64,000 bases of DNA from Allobosea sp. Leaf344. GTDB taxonomy: Bacteria; Pseudomonadota; Alphaproteobacteria; Rhizobiales; Beijerinckiaceae. The notes beneath the pieces were generated by a model. It ran no database searches and was not told the DNA's origin. It saw only the letters and a list, made by a program, of their open reading frames with translations. Where the stretch lies: positions 145,803 to 209,802 of the forward strand of contig NZ_LMRT01000013.1 of the NCBI RefSeq assembly GCF_001426225.1, given 5' to 3'. The position numbers were made by a program, and so were the translations under genes. The stretch's first letter is position 1. Each line of letters starts with the position of its first letter. Shown piece after piece: positions 19,685-28,209 of this stretch.

Positions 19685-20092
19685 TCAGGCCAGGGAACGC
19701 GGGGGACGCTCGCCAGGCTCCGGGACGGTCTCGGCCGCCGCAGGATCCTGGCTGCCCGACAGCCGGGTCCAGAAGGCCGGCACCTGCGTCGGCGCGAGGC
19801 CCGACGGGATCGCCAGCAATGCGCAGCCGAGGCCGCAGCAGGCGGATGCGACCGGACCCTCGCGAGGATGGGTCGGCGCCTGCGTCTCGCCATGGCAGGG
19901 CGAAGCCGGCTCCGCTTCGGCATGCGTCACACCCGCGGGGGCTGCCGGCATGGCGGATAGTGTGGCATGCGGCAGCACGGTGCCCAGCATCACGACCAGC
20001 GCCAGGGCCAGCCGCAGCCAGCCCTGCCGGCGCCTCGCGGCGGCAGTTGACCTCGGGCCGGAGAATCGATCCATGATCGTGCTGAGCATCAT
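19685..20092 (-). CDS. Small secreted Cys-containing hypothetical protein
   Basis: A 135-residue protein with one N-terminal hydrophobic helix (WLRLALALVVMLGTVLPHATL), then a Pro/Ala-rich chain with Cys/His positions (SPCHGE and ACCGLGCALLAIP). It recalls DUF2946-like proteins found beside copper-handling genes, but the similarity is weak. The start is either ATG 20092 or the internal MDRFSGP. It sits upstream of the DUF305 gene on the same strand, so joint expression and a role in envelope metal handling is a reasonable inference. Confidence 0.6.
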   Translation of the reverse strand: MMLSTIMDRFSGPRSTAAARRRQGWLRLALALVVMLGTVLPHATLSAMPAAPAGVTHAEAEPASPCHGETQAPTHPREGPVASACCGLGCALLAIPSGLAPTQVPAFWTRLSGSQDPAAAETVPEPGERPPRSLA

Positions 20093-20158
20093 CGCGATAG
20101 TGACGCCTGCATCATGTCAGCATCGCGGCCGCCTGCCCAGTCCTCGAGCCAGCCAGCC

Positions 20159-20773
20159 ATGTCCGACAGCCTGACCATTTCGCTTTCCGGCACCACCGAT
20201 CTGCCACCCGGCAAGATCGCCGCCATCGTCACCTCGCTGGAGATGACTGCGCGCCCTCCGGTCAAGGCGGATCCGCCGGGCACCGAGCTCCTGTCGCTCG
20301 AGCCGATCGGCCGGGACGATGTGGAGCGCTATCTCGCGATCTACCGGGGGCTGGGCGAGCGCTGGATGTGGTTCAGCCGCCTCGTCAAACCGGTCTCGGA
20401 GCTGCGCGCCATCCTCGCCGACCCGGCCGTGCTGGTCTTCGCCCTGCGGCATGAAGGGCGCGATGTCGGCCTGCTGGAGCTGGATTTCCGCGTGGCGGGC
20501 GAGGGCGAGCTCGCCTTCTTCGGGCTCGACGACAGCGTCATCGGCATGGGGGCGGGACGCTGGCTGATGAACCGGGCGCTGGAATTTGCCTGGGAGCGGC
20601 CGATCCAGCGCTTCTGGGTTCATACCTGCACGCTCGACCATCCCTCGGCGCCGGACTTCTACCGGCGCTCCGGCTTCACCGCCTTCAGGCGCAGCGTCGA
20701 AGTGGCGGATGATCCGCGGCTCGGCGGGCATCTGCCGCGCGACAGCGTGGCGCATCATCCGGTGATCGCCTGA
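20159..20773 (+). CDS. GNAT-family N-acetyltransferase
   Basis: A 204-residue GNAT protein. The core is at residues 90-190: RDVGLLELDFRVAGEGELAF (beta 4), then the acetyl-CoA loop GMGAGRWLMNRALEFA and the HTCTLDHPSAPDFYRRSGF segment typical of the fold's beta 5. The acceptor is unknown. The first 40 residues have no recognised domain. I chose ATG 20159 (MSDSLT), with ATG 20114 as an alternative. It is divergent from the DUF305-associated gene with a short gap and has no clear operon partner. Confidence 0.8.
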   Translation: MSDSLTISLSGTTDLPPGKIAAIVTSLEMTARPPVKADPPGTELLSLEPIGRDDVERYLAIYRGLGERWMWFSRLVKPVSELRAILADPAVLVFALRHEGRDVGLLELDFRVAGEGELAFFGLDDSVIGMGAGRWLMNRALEFAWERPIQRFWVHTCTLDHPSAPDFYRRSGFTAFRRSVEVADDPRLGGHLPRDSVAHHPVIA

Positions 20774-20810
20774 CGGCTCAGCTCCGCCGCGGGGGCGGAG
20801 CGGATCGGGG

Positions 20811-21227
20811 TCAGAGGCTCGGGCGGGCGCGCAAGCCGATCGAATCCATCATCGCCTGGTCGCGGGCGGCTTCGGCGGCGCGTTCGCTGGCGCGTTCGCG
20901 GTCGTCGAGGATCTCGACCTTCTTCATGTCCTCGAAGGCTTCCTGCAGCGCGGCCTTGGCCTCGTCGAGCTGGCCCTTCAGATTATCGGCGGACTGGATC
21001 AGGTTGTCGCGGCGGCCGAGCGCGGCCTTGGCATAGGTCGGATAGGCGAAATGGGCGGGGTCGGAGATGCCGGCGCGCGCTTCCTCGCTCTGGATCTCGC
21101 GATCGAGATCGGACGCCATCCGATGGAATTCGGCGATCATCATCTCAATCTGGCTCACGCGCCGACGTTTTTCGTCGACCTGAAAGCGCTTGAGACGCAG
21201 CAGGGTGTCTCGCGACTTCATTGTCAA
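20811..21227 (-). CDS. fliJ: Flagellar export protein FliJ
   Basis: A 138-residue, almost entirely helical, charged protein of the FliJ type. It starts RDTLLRLKRFQVDEKRRRV and continues as coiled coil (IQSADNLKGQLDEAKAALQ). FliJ inserts in the FliI ATPase ring like the F1 gamma subunit and contacts FlhA. The start is TTG 21227, 5 nt after GGAG, or ATG 21221. FliJ normally follows fliI directly. Here it is separated from fliI by a convergent MFS gene of 1.2 kb, so it must have its own promoter. Confidence 0.85.
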   Translation of the reverse strand: MTMKSRDTLLRLKRFQVDEKRRRVSQIEMMIAEFHRMASDLDREIQSEEARAGISDPAHFAYPTYAKAALGRRDNLIQSADNLKGQLDEAKAALQEAFEDMKKVEILDDRERASERAAEAARDQAMMDSIGLRARPSL

Positions 21228-21456
21228 TTTAACTCCTGGTTACGCATTCGGCCGCGCATCGACCCCTCGACGCGCCGCCGGAACTCCGTCCGCGAGACAG
21301 ACGCACAATGAAGCAAGGAGGTTGATTGAATCTTACTGCAATCCAGTGCTTTTTTGCATGATGCGGCCGCGTCGCGCGGGCTGCCTCGCCGGCGCAATCT
21401 GGGATAGTTCCAATCCGAACGAATTCTGAGGCGGTTCGATCCGCCGGGACGAACGC

Positions 21457-22686
21457 TTGGCCTCTCCCCCACCCAATTCCCCGCCGACCGGCTGGCGACC
21501 GCCGCTGCACGCGCCGCTGCTCACCGGCCTGGCGCTGACCCGCATCATCGGCTGGGGCACGACCTATTGGGCACCGTCGGTGCTGGTGTTCGACCTGCAT
21601 CGCGAGATCGGGCTGAGCCCGGCGGTGGTCTTCGGCGGCGTCACCGTGCTGCTGGTGACCGGCGCGCTGATCGCCCCGGCGCTCGGACGGTATTTCGACA
21701 TGCGCGGCACGCGCCGCGCGATGAGCGTGGGCGCGGTGATCTGCGCGCTCGGCCTCGCGGCGCTGGCGTCGTCGCAGGGGCCGATCAGCTATCTCGCCAG
21801 CTGGATCGTGATCGGCATCGGCCATGCCATGACGCTCGCCAATGTCGGCAACGTCACCATCGCGCAATTGATGGGGGACAAGACGCGCCGGGTCATCGGG
21901 CTGATGATGGTGGTCGGCGGCCTGTCCTCGACCGTGTTCTGGCCGGTGGCGACGGTGCTGACCGAAGGCTTCGGCTGGCGCATGGCGCTGCTGGCCTTCG
22001 CCGCCATGCATCTCTTCATCGTCCTGCCGATCCATCTCTGCATCCCGGCCTATCGCCAGGCGCCGGCGCCGAGCCGCGTGCCGGGCGCGCCGCCGCCCGT
22101 CGACGGCGGCCGCGTGCCGCAGGCGGACAGGCGCGCGGTGTTCTGGCTGGTGGCGCTGGTGTTCTCGGTCAGCGGCCTGGTGTCCTGGGGGCTGCCGCTG
22201 CACCTGATCAGCCTGCTGCAGAATGCCGGGCTCGACCAGCAGGCGGCGGTCGGCATCGCCTCGCTGGGCGGGCCGGCGGTGCTGGTCTCGCGCCTCACCG
22301 AACTCGCCATCGGCGACCGCGTCCGGGTCGAGAGCTTCATGCTGGCCGGGCTGATCTTCGGGCCGCTGGCCTGTCTGATCCTGGCGTTCGGGCCGGGGAG
22401 TTTCACGCTGGCCGTTGTCTTCGTGCTGATGTTCAACGCCGCTATGGGGGTGATCGCGGTGGCGCGGGCGACGCTGCCGCTGGTGCTGTTCGGGCGCCAG
22501 GGCTTCGGCGCCATGCTCGGGCGGCTGACCGTGCCGCAGAACCTCGCCTTCGCCATGGCGCCGCTGCTCTTCGCCTGGCTGATCGGCTGGCTCGGCGCGG
22601 CCGGGGCGCTGCTGGTGTCGGGCGCGCTGCAGGGCGTGGCGCTGGCGGCGATGCTGGTCCTGCTCGGACGGCTCAGGAACTCATGA
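21457..22686 (+). CDS. MFS transporter inserted between fliI and fliJ
   Basis: A 409-residue major facilitator with about 12 hydrophobic helices ([18 protein letters not shown] at the start; [13 protein letters not shown] as loop 2-3). It resembles the oxalate/formate-antiporter-like and UhpC-like 'GWGTTYW' group of uncharacterised MFS proteins. No ATG lies upstream in frame, and TTG 21457 is the likely start. The last 14 nt overlap the 3' end of fliI on the opposite strand. Its location inside what is usually a fliI-fliJ operon suggests local insertion. Confidence 0.82.
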   Translation: MASPPPNSPPTGWRPPLHAPLLTGLALTRIIGWGTTYWAPSVLVFDLHREIGLSPAVVFGGVTVLLVTGALIAPALGRYFDMRGTRRAMSVGAVICALGLAALASSQGPISYLASWIVIGIGHAMTLANVGNVTIAQLMGDKTRRVIGLMMVVGGLSSTVFWPVATVLTEGFGWRMALLAFAAMHLFIVLPIHLCIPAYRQAPAPSRVPGAPPPVDGGRVPQADRRAVFWLVALVFSVSGLVSWGLPLHLISLLQNAGLDQQAAVGIASLGGPAVLVSRLTELAIGDRVRVESFMLAGLIFGPLACLILAFGPGSFTLAVVFVLMFNAAMGVIAVARATLPLVLFGRQGFGAMLGRLTVPQNLAFAMAPLLFAWLIGWLGAAGALLVSGALQGVALAAMLVLLGRLRNS

Positions 22687-24013
22687 TCGCCTCGAGACGG
22701 GCATAGGTCTCGGGCAGCGAGGTCGCGTCGTCCTTGGCCTGTTTCAGGAAGGCTTCCAGCGCCGGGTTCAGCCTTATCGCCTCGTCCACCTCGGCCGAGG
22801 CGCCCTGGCGATAGGCGCCGAGCCGGATCAGCTCCTCCATATCGGCATAGGTGGCGAGCGTCGCGCGCGCCTTCTGCACCACCGGATAGAAGGCCGGGTC
22901 GCAGGAGCGCGGCATCGTGCGCGAGACGGATTTGAGGATGTTGACCGCGGGATAGCGCCCGCGCTCGGCGATGGAGCGCTCCATCACGATATGCCCGTCC
23001 AGAATGCCGCGCACCGCATCCGCCACCGGCTCGTCATGGTCGCCGCCATCGACCAGCACGGTGAAGAGCCCGGTGATCGCGCCTTCGCCGATGCCGGGGC
23101 CGGCGCGTTCCAGCAGGCGCGGCAGCTCGGCGAAGACCGTCGGCGTATAGCCCTTGGTGGTCGGCGGCTCGCCCGCGGCGAGGCCGATCTCGCGCATCGC
23201 CATGGCGAAACGCGTGACGGAATCCATCAGGCACATCACCTGCCGATCCCGGTCGCGGAAATATTCGGCGATGGTGAGCGTGGTCAGCGCCGCCTGCTTG
23301 CGCATCAGCGCCGGCTCGTCCGAGGTCGCGACGACGACGACGGAACGCGCCAGCCCGTCCGGGCCGAGATCGTCCTGCAGGAACTCCTGCACCTCGCGCC
23401 CCCGCTCGCCGACCAGGCCGATGACGTTGACGTCCGAGCGGGCATAGCGGGCCAGCATCGACAGGAGCACCGATTTGCCGACGCCCGACCCGGCGAAAAT
23501 GCCCATGCGCTGGCCGATGCAACAGGTCAGGAAGGCGTTGAGAGCCCTGACGCCGAGATCGAGCGGCGGGCCGACGCGCCGCCGGGCATGGGCCGCGGGC
23601 GGATCGTTGCGGAAGGCGTAAAGCCTTTCGCCCTGGGGCAGAGGCGGGCCGCCATCGACCGGGCGGCCGAGCGCGTCGACGACGCGGCCGAGCCAGGCGT
23701 CGCAGGGCTTCAGCCCGGGCAGCGTCTTGTCGACATAGGCGGGGCAGCCGCGGCGAACGCCGTCGAGCCCGCCGAACGGCATCACCAGCGCCTTCTCGCC
23801 GGAAAAGCCGATGACCTCGCAGGGAACGCGCGTGCCGGTGGCGATTTCGATCAGCACCCGGCCGCCCAGGCTCATCGCGCCGATCGGGCCGGAAACCTCG
23901 ACCAGAAGCCCCTTCACTGCCGTTACGCGACCATAGACCGTGATCCCGTCGAGTTCGCCGATGCGGGCGGCGAGCGTCGGGAGCCGATCGGTGAGGCGCG
24001 AGGGGGCTGTCAT
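22673..24013 (-). CDS. fliI: Flagellum-specific ATPase FliI
   Basis: A 446-residue hexameric ATPase that energises flagellar type III export. Walker A is [13 protein letters not shown] (about residues 168-180), Walker B is [13 protein letters not shown], and the export-ATPase signature [18 protein letters not shown] lies near residue 290. It is related to the F1 beta subunit. It starts at ATG 24013, divergent from ctrA across 342 bp, an arrangement suited to CtrA control of both. Its 3' end overlaps the convergent MFS gene. Confidence 0.95.
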   Translation of the reverse strand: MTAPSRLTDRLPTLAARIGELDGITVYGRVTAVKGLLVEVSGPIGAMSLGGRVLIEIATGTRVPCEVIGFSGEKALVMPFGGLDGVRRGCPAYVDKTLPGLKPCDAWLGRVVDALGRPVDGGPPLPQGERLYAFRNDPPAAHARRRVGPPLDLGVRALNAFLTCCIGQRMGIFAGSGVGKSVLLSMLARYARSDVNVIGLVGERGREVQEFLQDDLGPDGLARSVVVVATSDEPALMRKQAALTTLTIAEYFRDRDRQVMCLMDSVTRFAMAMREIGLAAGEPPTTKGYTPTVFAELPRLLERAGPGIGEGAITGLFTVLVDGGDHDEPVADAVRGILDGHIVMERSIAERGRYPAVNILKSVSRTMPRSCDPAFYPVVQKARATLATYADMEELIRLGAYRQGASAEVDEAIRLNPALEAFLKQAKDDATSLPETYARLEAIMSS

Positions 24014-24355
24014 GAGGCGTCCGTCAACCTTTCGTTTACCTGTGTGATTAACACTGCGGATCGAGGCTGTGACATGCCACGGGGTGATTTGGCCCCCGGT
24101 TCAGGTCGCTGCCTCCGCGAAAGGGTGTTTCGCGGAAGAAAGCGCTACCGATCCGTGTCAAATTCGACTCACCTCGACAACGATCGTTCACTTTCTTTCA
24201 CGAACCGCTTGCGCTCAGGAATCACGGTTTGTTAACCAATTCTCCGTAGCGTGTCGCGTGGCGTTTCATCGGGCAAGCACGTCGTCGTCGAGAGCCGCGG
24301 TGGTTCGGACGATAAGAGCGGATTGTTTGCCTCGGGGCGAAATTGGGGACGTGAC
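24014..24355 (+). promoter_or_regulatory. fliI-ctrA divergent regulatory region
   Basis: This 342-bp gap has lower GC than its neighbours and no convincing gene. It holds two GANTC sites (24166-24170 GACTC; 24219-24223 GAATC) and a TTAACC half-site at 24232-24237. In Caulobacter the ctrA P1 promoter is controlled by CcrM methylation at a GANTC site and by CtrA itself. Similar logic here is inference from these motifs. Confidence 0.5.
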
Positions 24356-25057
24356 ATGCGGGTTCTGCTGATCGAAGACGATAGCGCAACCGCCCAAAGC
24401 ATCGAGCTCATGCTCAAATCGGAGAGCTTCAACGTCTACACCACCGATCTCGGTGAAGAAGGCGTCGATCTCGGCAAGCTCTACGACTATGACATCATCC
24501 TGCTCGATCTGAACCTCCCCGACATGTCGGGCTACGAGGTCCTGCGGTCTCTGCGCGTCGCCAAGGTCAAGACGCCGATCCTGATCCTCTCCGGGCTCGC
24601 CGGCATCGAGGACAAGGTCAAGGGGCTGGGTTTCGGCGCGGATGATTATCTGACCAAGCCCTTCCACAAGGACGAGCTCGTCGCCCGCATCCATGCGATC
24701 GTGCGCCGCTCGAAGGGACATGCGCAGTCGGTGATCACGACGGGCGATCTCGTCGTCAATCTCGACACCAAGACGGTCGAGGTCGATGCCGCCCGGGTGC
24801 ACCTGACCGGCAAGGAATACCAGATGCTGGAGCTGCTCTCGCTCCGCAAGGGCACCACCCTGACCAAGGAAATGTTCCTCAACCACCTCTATGGCGGGAT
24901 GGACGAGCCCGAACTCAAGATCATCGACGTCTTCATCTGCAAGCTGCGCAAGAAGCTGGCCAACGCCTCCGACGGCAAGAACTACATCGAGACGGTGTGG
25001 GGCCGCGGCTATGTGCTGCGCGAGCCGAGCGACGTCGACGAGCGGATCCCCGCCTGA
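24356..25057 (+). CDS. ctrA: Cell-cycle master response regulator CtrA
   Basis: A 233-residue OmpR-class response regulator. In the receiver, the acidic residues are E7-D8-D9, the phospho-acceptor is Asp51 (LLDLNLP) and Lys101 is in LTKPF. The C-terminal winged helix carries the nearly invariant CtrA segment [20 protein letters not shown], followed by [20 protein letters not shown] (about residues 175-195). It receives phosphate from ChpT and binds TTAA-N7-TTAA. The start is ATG 24356 (MRVLLIEDD), since a longer in-frame reading to 24251 is not family-like. A strong terminator follows. Confidence 0.97.
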   Translation: MRVLLIEDDSATAQSIELMLKSESFNVYTTDLGEEGVDLGKLYDYDIILLDLNLPDMSGYEVLRSLRVAKVKTPILILSGLAGIEDKVKGLGFGADDYLTKPFHKDELVARIHAIVRRSKGHAQSVITTGDLVVNLDTKTVEVDAARVHLTGKEYQMLELLSLRKGTTLTKEMFLNHLYGGMDEPELKIIDVFICKLRKKLANASDGKNYIETVWGRGYVLREPSDVDERIPA

Positions 25058-25141
25058 GCGGGAGCGTCACGGGCCTGTCATGGGGCGACGCTATAACGAC
25101 ATCTAGCCTGACCGTCGGATGTACACGGCAGGCTGACGGGG

Positions 25142-25169
25142 ACCCCGCCGCGAGGCGGGGTTTTTGTTT
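25142..25169 (+). terminator. Rho-independent terminator after ctrA
   Basis: Perfect 8-bp arms ACCCCGCC / GGCGGGGT with a GCGA tetraloop are followed by TTTTGTTTG. It lies 84 nt after the ctrA stop and before the convergent end of cheR. This is the clearest intrinsic terminator in the window. Confidence 0.92.
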
Positions 25170-25219
25170 GCGCGGTCCGAGCGGAGCCGTCGCCACCCGC
25201 CGCGCGGCGGAGGCCGGCG

Positions 25220-26098
25220 TCAGGCCGTGGCCGCGAGCTTGCGGGGCGGCTGGAAGGGCAGGGCGAAGGCGGTGGAGGCGCGCAGCGAGCCCTGCTGGCG
25301 GTAGAGCCCGCGCTGGAGCTTGTCCGGGGCGATGGTGGTCGTGATGCCGATCACGGTTTCCGCGGCGCCCAGCACGAAGGCACCCTCCGGCGTCAGCCGC
25401 TGCGACAGCTCGGCCATGACCTTGGCCTTGGTCTCGACGTCGAAATAGATCAGCACGTTGCGGCAGAAGATGATGTCGAACTGGCCGAAGCGCGCGCTCG
25501 GCTCCAGCAGATTATGCGGCTTCAGCTCCACCATGCTGCGGATCCGCTCGGATATCTGCCAGGTGTCGCCGATCTGGCTGAAATGGCGCAGCAGCATCTG
25601 CACGGGCAGCCCGCGCTGCACCTCGAACTGCGAGTAGATGCCGCGGCGCGCCTTGGCCAGCACCTCCTCGGAAATGTCGGTGCCGAGGATCTCGATGGTC
25701 CAGCCCGCGAGATCGGGCGCGAGATCGTCGATGATCATCGCGAGCGAATAGGCTTCCTGCCCCGTCGAGACGGCGGCGCACCAGATCCTGAGGGTGCGGC
25801 TGGCCGCGTTCTCGGCCCGCTTCTCCGGCAGCAGCACGTTGCGGAACAGGTCGAACGGCGTGGAGTCGCGGAAGAACAGCGTCTCGTTGGTGGTCATGGC
25901 CTCGACCACCGCCGCCTCGAGCGCCGCGTCCTGGCCCTGGCGCAGCGCCTGGACGAGCACCGCGATGGATGAGATGCCGCGCCGCCGGCACAGCATGCCG
26001 AGCCTGCTATCCACGAGGTAGCGCTTGTCCGGCCCCAGATAGAGACCGGAGCGCTGCTTCAGCAGGGCGCGCAGAAAGGCGAAATCGGCGTCTGTCAC
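25220..26098 (-). CDS. cheR: Chemotaxis methyltransferase CheR
   Basis: A 292-residue enzyme that methylates glutamates of chemoreceptors using SAM. The N-terminal all-helical domain is followed by TNETLFFRDSTPFD, the SAM site IWCAAVSTGQEAYSLAMII (about residues 107-125), and the FCRNVLIYFD motif near residue 205. It is the last gene of the chpT-che operon. Its start overlaps the cheB stop by 4 nt (ATGA). It lacks the TPR extension of some CheR proteins. Confidence 0.94.
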   Translation of the reverse strand: MTDADFAFLRALLKQRSGLYLGPDKRYLVDSRLGMLCRRRGISSIAVLVQALRQGQDAALEAAVVEAMTTNETLFFRDSTPFDLFRNVLLPEKRAENAASRTLRIWCAAVSTGQEAYSLAMIIDDLAPDLAGWTIEILGTDISEEVLAKARRGIYSQFEVQRGLPVQMLLRHFSQIGDTWQISERIRSMVELKPHNLLEPSARFGQFDIIFCRNVLIYFDVETKAKVMAELSQRLTPEGAFVLGAAETVIGITTTIAPDKLQRGLYRQQGSLRASTAFALPFQPPRKLAATA

Positions 26099-27306
26099 GA
26101 CGGGCGGGCTCCGCGCAGGAGAGCGTGGATCGCGCCGCCGAGATGGTCGAGCGAGACGACGGCACTGGCATGGCGCGCCCGCACCACGGAACCCGGCATG
26201 CCCCAGATCGTGCTGGAGAATTCATCCTGGGCGAGGATCGCGGCGCCGGCGGCGCGCAGCGCGCCCGCGCCTTCGGTGCCGTCGCTGCCCATCCCGGTCA
26301 GGACGAGGCCCAGCGCCGCCGCGCCGAGATGCTGCGCGCCGTCCCGGAAGAGGACGTCGACGGCCGGGCGGCAATAGCGCACGGGAGGCGCGTCGCTGAT
26401 CCGCGCGACGAGATGCCCGAGGCTGCGGCCGATGCCGAGATGGCGCCCTCCCGGCGCGACATAGATCGCGCCCCGCGACAGCCGCTCGCCATCATAGGGC
26501 TCGCGCGTCGGGATGCCGGTCAGCGCGCCGACCTGTTCGGCATAGGAGGCCGTGAACAGCGGCGGCATATGTTGGACGATCAGCGTGGTCAGGTCGTTCA
26601 GCGCGTCGCCGATATCGGTCAGGACCTTCGATACCGCCCTCGGCCCGCCGGTGGAGGCGCCGATCAGCAGATAGCGCGGCATCACCGCCACCAGCCCGCG
26701 GAGATCGACGGGGCCGGCCGTCGGCAGATCGAGATCGAGCTGCGGCGGCAGATGGCCCTGCCGCGCCGGGGCCTGCACGATATTGCTGAGCTTGAGCAGG
26801 AATTCGCTGCGGAAATCCAGCGACAGCGTCATGCCGTTGCGGCTGTCCGGCTTGGAGAGCACGTCCATCGCGCCCTTGGTCATGCATTCCAGCGCGATCC
26901 GCGCATTGGTCTCGGTCAGGGTGGTGGCCAGCAGCACCCCCGTATGCGGGCTCTCCCGCAGGATCACCGGCAGCGCCGTGGCGCCGTCGACCCCCGGCAT
27001 GTTGAGATCGAGGACCATCAGGTCCGGCTGGAAACGCGCCGCATGGGCGATCGCGGTCTCGCCGTCTCCGGCCACCGCCACGACGTGGAACTGCCCGCTC
27101 TCGCCGAGCCAGCGCGCGAACAGCCCGCGGGCGACGACGGAATCATCCGCGATCACCACCGTTTTCGGGCGCGTCGCCGGACTGGCGAAAATCCCGTCGG
27201 GCCGTCCCGGCAAGCCGGTCTCGCCGCCATCGGCCTGATGGCGGGCAACAGGGCCCGTCGCCTCGGCGGCCGAGGCGAAAAACCCCGCTGCCGCCATGGC
27301 TTTCAA
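26095..27306 (-). CDS. cheB: Chemotaxis methylesterase/deamidase CheB
   Basis: A 403-residue response-regulator enzyme that removes methyl groups from chemoreceptors. The receiver domain (about residues 48-165) has DDSVVARG and the phosphorylated Asp in DLNMPGVDG. The catalytic domain carries Ser in GASTGGPRAV, His in VQHMP and Asp in GMGSDGTEGA. The N-terminal 45 residues before the receiver are extra and poorly conserved; the second Met (MAAAGFF) is an alternative start. It overlaps cheY and cheR by 4 nt each. Confidence 0.94.
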   Translation of the reverse strand: MKAMAAAGFFASAAEATGPVARHQADGGETGLPGRPDGIFASPATRPKTVVIADDSVVARGLFARWLGESGQFHVVAVAGDGETAIAHAARFQPDLMVLDLNMPGVDGATALPVILRESPHTGVLLATTLTETNARIALECMTKGAMDVLSKPDSRNGMTLSLDFRSEFLLKLSNIVQAPARQGHLPPQLDLDLPTAGPVDLRGLVAVMPRYLLIGASTGGPRAVSKVLTDIGDALNDLTTLIVQHMPPLFTASYAEQVGALTGIPTREPYDGERLSRGAIYVAPGGRHLGIGRSLGHLVARISDAPPVRYCRPAVDVLFRDGAQHLGAAALGLVLTGMGSDGTEGAGALRAAGAAILAQDEFSSTIWGMPGSVVRARHASAVVSLDHLGGAIHALLRGARPS

Positions 27307-27668
27307 AGCAGGCCGACCTGATGGAATTTCGACGCGACGATCTCCTTGTCGAAAGGCTTCATGATGTATTCGTCGGCCCCGGCATGCATGGCGCGGGCGA
27401 TATGGGCGATATCGTTCTCGGTGGTGCAGAACACCACTTTCGGCCGCCGTCCGCCCGGCATCTGGCGCAGGGCGCGCAGGAAATCATAGCCGTCCATGAT
27501 CGGCATGTTCCAGTCGAGCAGCACGGCATCGGGCATCTCGCCCTTGCAGGCATCGATGGCGCGGGCGCCGTCCTCGGCCTCGGCGATGCGAAACTGCAGG
27601 CCTTCGAGGATGCGGCGCGCGACCTTGCGGATGACGGCGGAGTCATCGACGACGAGGCAGTACTTCAT
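27303..27668 (-). CDS. cheY: CheY-type single-domain response regulator
   Basis: A 121-residue stand-alone receiver. Acidic pair VVDDSAVIRK (D8-D9), phospho-Asp in LLDWNMPIMDGYDFL (about residue 53), Thr/Ser switch at FCTTEND, and Lys in IMKPFDKE. Its place between cheW and cheB makes it the motor-switch or phosphate-sink CheY of this pathway. It starts 31 nt after cheW and shares 4 nt with cheB. Confidence 0.93.
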   Translation of the reverse strand: MKYCLVVDDSAVIRKVARRILEGLQFRIAEAEDGARAIDACKGEMPDAVLLDWNMPIMDGYDFLRALRQMPGGRRPKVVFCTTENDIAHIARAMHAGADEYIMKPFDKEIVASKFHQVGLL

Positions 27669-27699
27669 GGCTTGGTCTCCGGAGCGATGAGGCGGCGCA

Positions 27700-28209
27700 T
27701 CAGGCAGCCACGGGAATGTCGATGGACAGGACGGCGTCGACGTCGAGGATGACGAGCAGCCGGTCTTCCAGGCGGTGGACGCCGCTGGCGAGCGTCGCCC
27801 AATTCGGATCGAGATTGACCGGCACGGCCTCGAAGGTGGACCGGTCGAGGCGCGTCACCTCGCCGACCGCGTCGACGATCAGCGCATAGGGCTCGCCCGC
27901 ATCCTCTACGCCGACCGAGACGAGCTCGCAGCGGCCATCCGGCTGGCATTCGACGATGGGATCGAGCCCCAGCCTCTTCCTGAGGCAGATCGCCGTGACG
28001 ACGCGGCCGCGCAGGTTCAACAGGCCGACGATATCGCGCGGCGCGCGCGGGACGGGGGTGAAGCGGGTGGCGATGAAGACGTCGTTGACGCGTTCGATCG
28101 GCAGGCCGAGCATCTGCTCGCCGATCATCACGGTGACGTAATCCAGGGACGCGGCGGGCGCGGCGCCGGCGCTGGGTCTCGGGGCCTTCCCTGCGAAGCG
28201 ATAGCTCAT
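27700..28209 (-). CDS. cheW: Chemotaxis coupling protein CheW
   Basis: A 169-residue adaptor with one CheW/SH3-like domain (residues 25-165: LDYVTVMIGEQMLGLPIERVNDVF, split by motifs, then GLLNLRGRVVTAICLRKRLGL). It bridges receptors to CheA. The first 25 residues are Ala/Pro-rich and non-conserved. Its ATG overlaps the cheA stop by 4 nt, so the two are translationally coupled. Confidence 0.94.
   Translation of the reverse strand: MSYRFAGKAPRPSAGAAPAASLDYVTVMIGEQMLGLPIERVNDVFIATRFTPVPRAPRDIVGLLNLRGRVVTAICLRKRLGLDPIVECQPDGRCELVSVGVEDAGEPYALIVDAVGEVTRLDRSTFEAVPVNLDPNWATLASGVHRLEDRLLVILDVDAVLSIDIPVAA

Noticed and set aside
21229-21245. GTAA-N7-TTAA upstream of fliJ as a CtrA site.
   Set aside because: The motif overlaps the GGAG ribosome-binding site, only a few bases from the start codon, so ordinary translation signals explain it.
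24020-24056. TTAA-N8-GTAA on the fliI side of the fliI-ctrA gap as a full CtrA box.
   Set aside because: The spacing is 8, not 7, and only one half fits the consensus. It was left as part of the general regulatory region.
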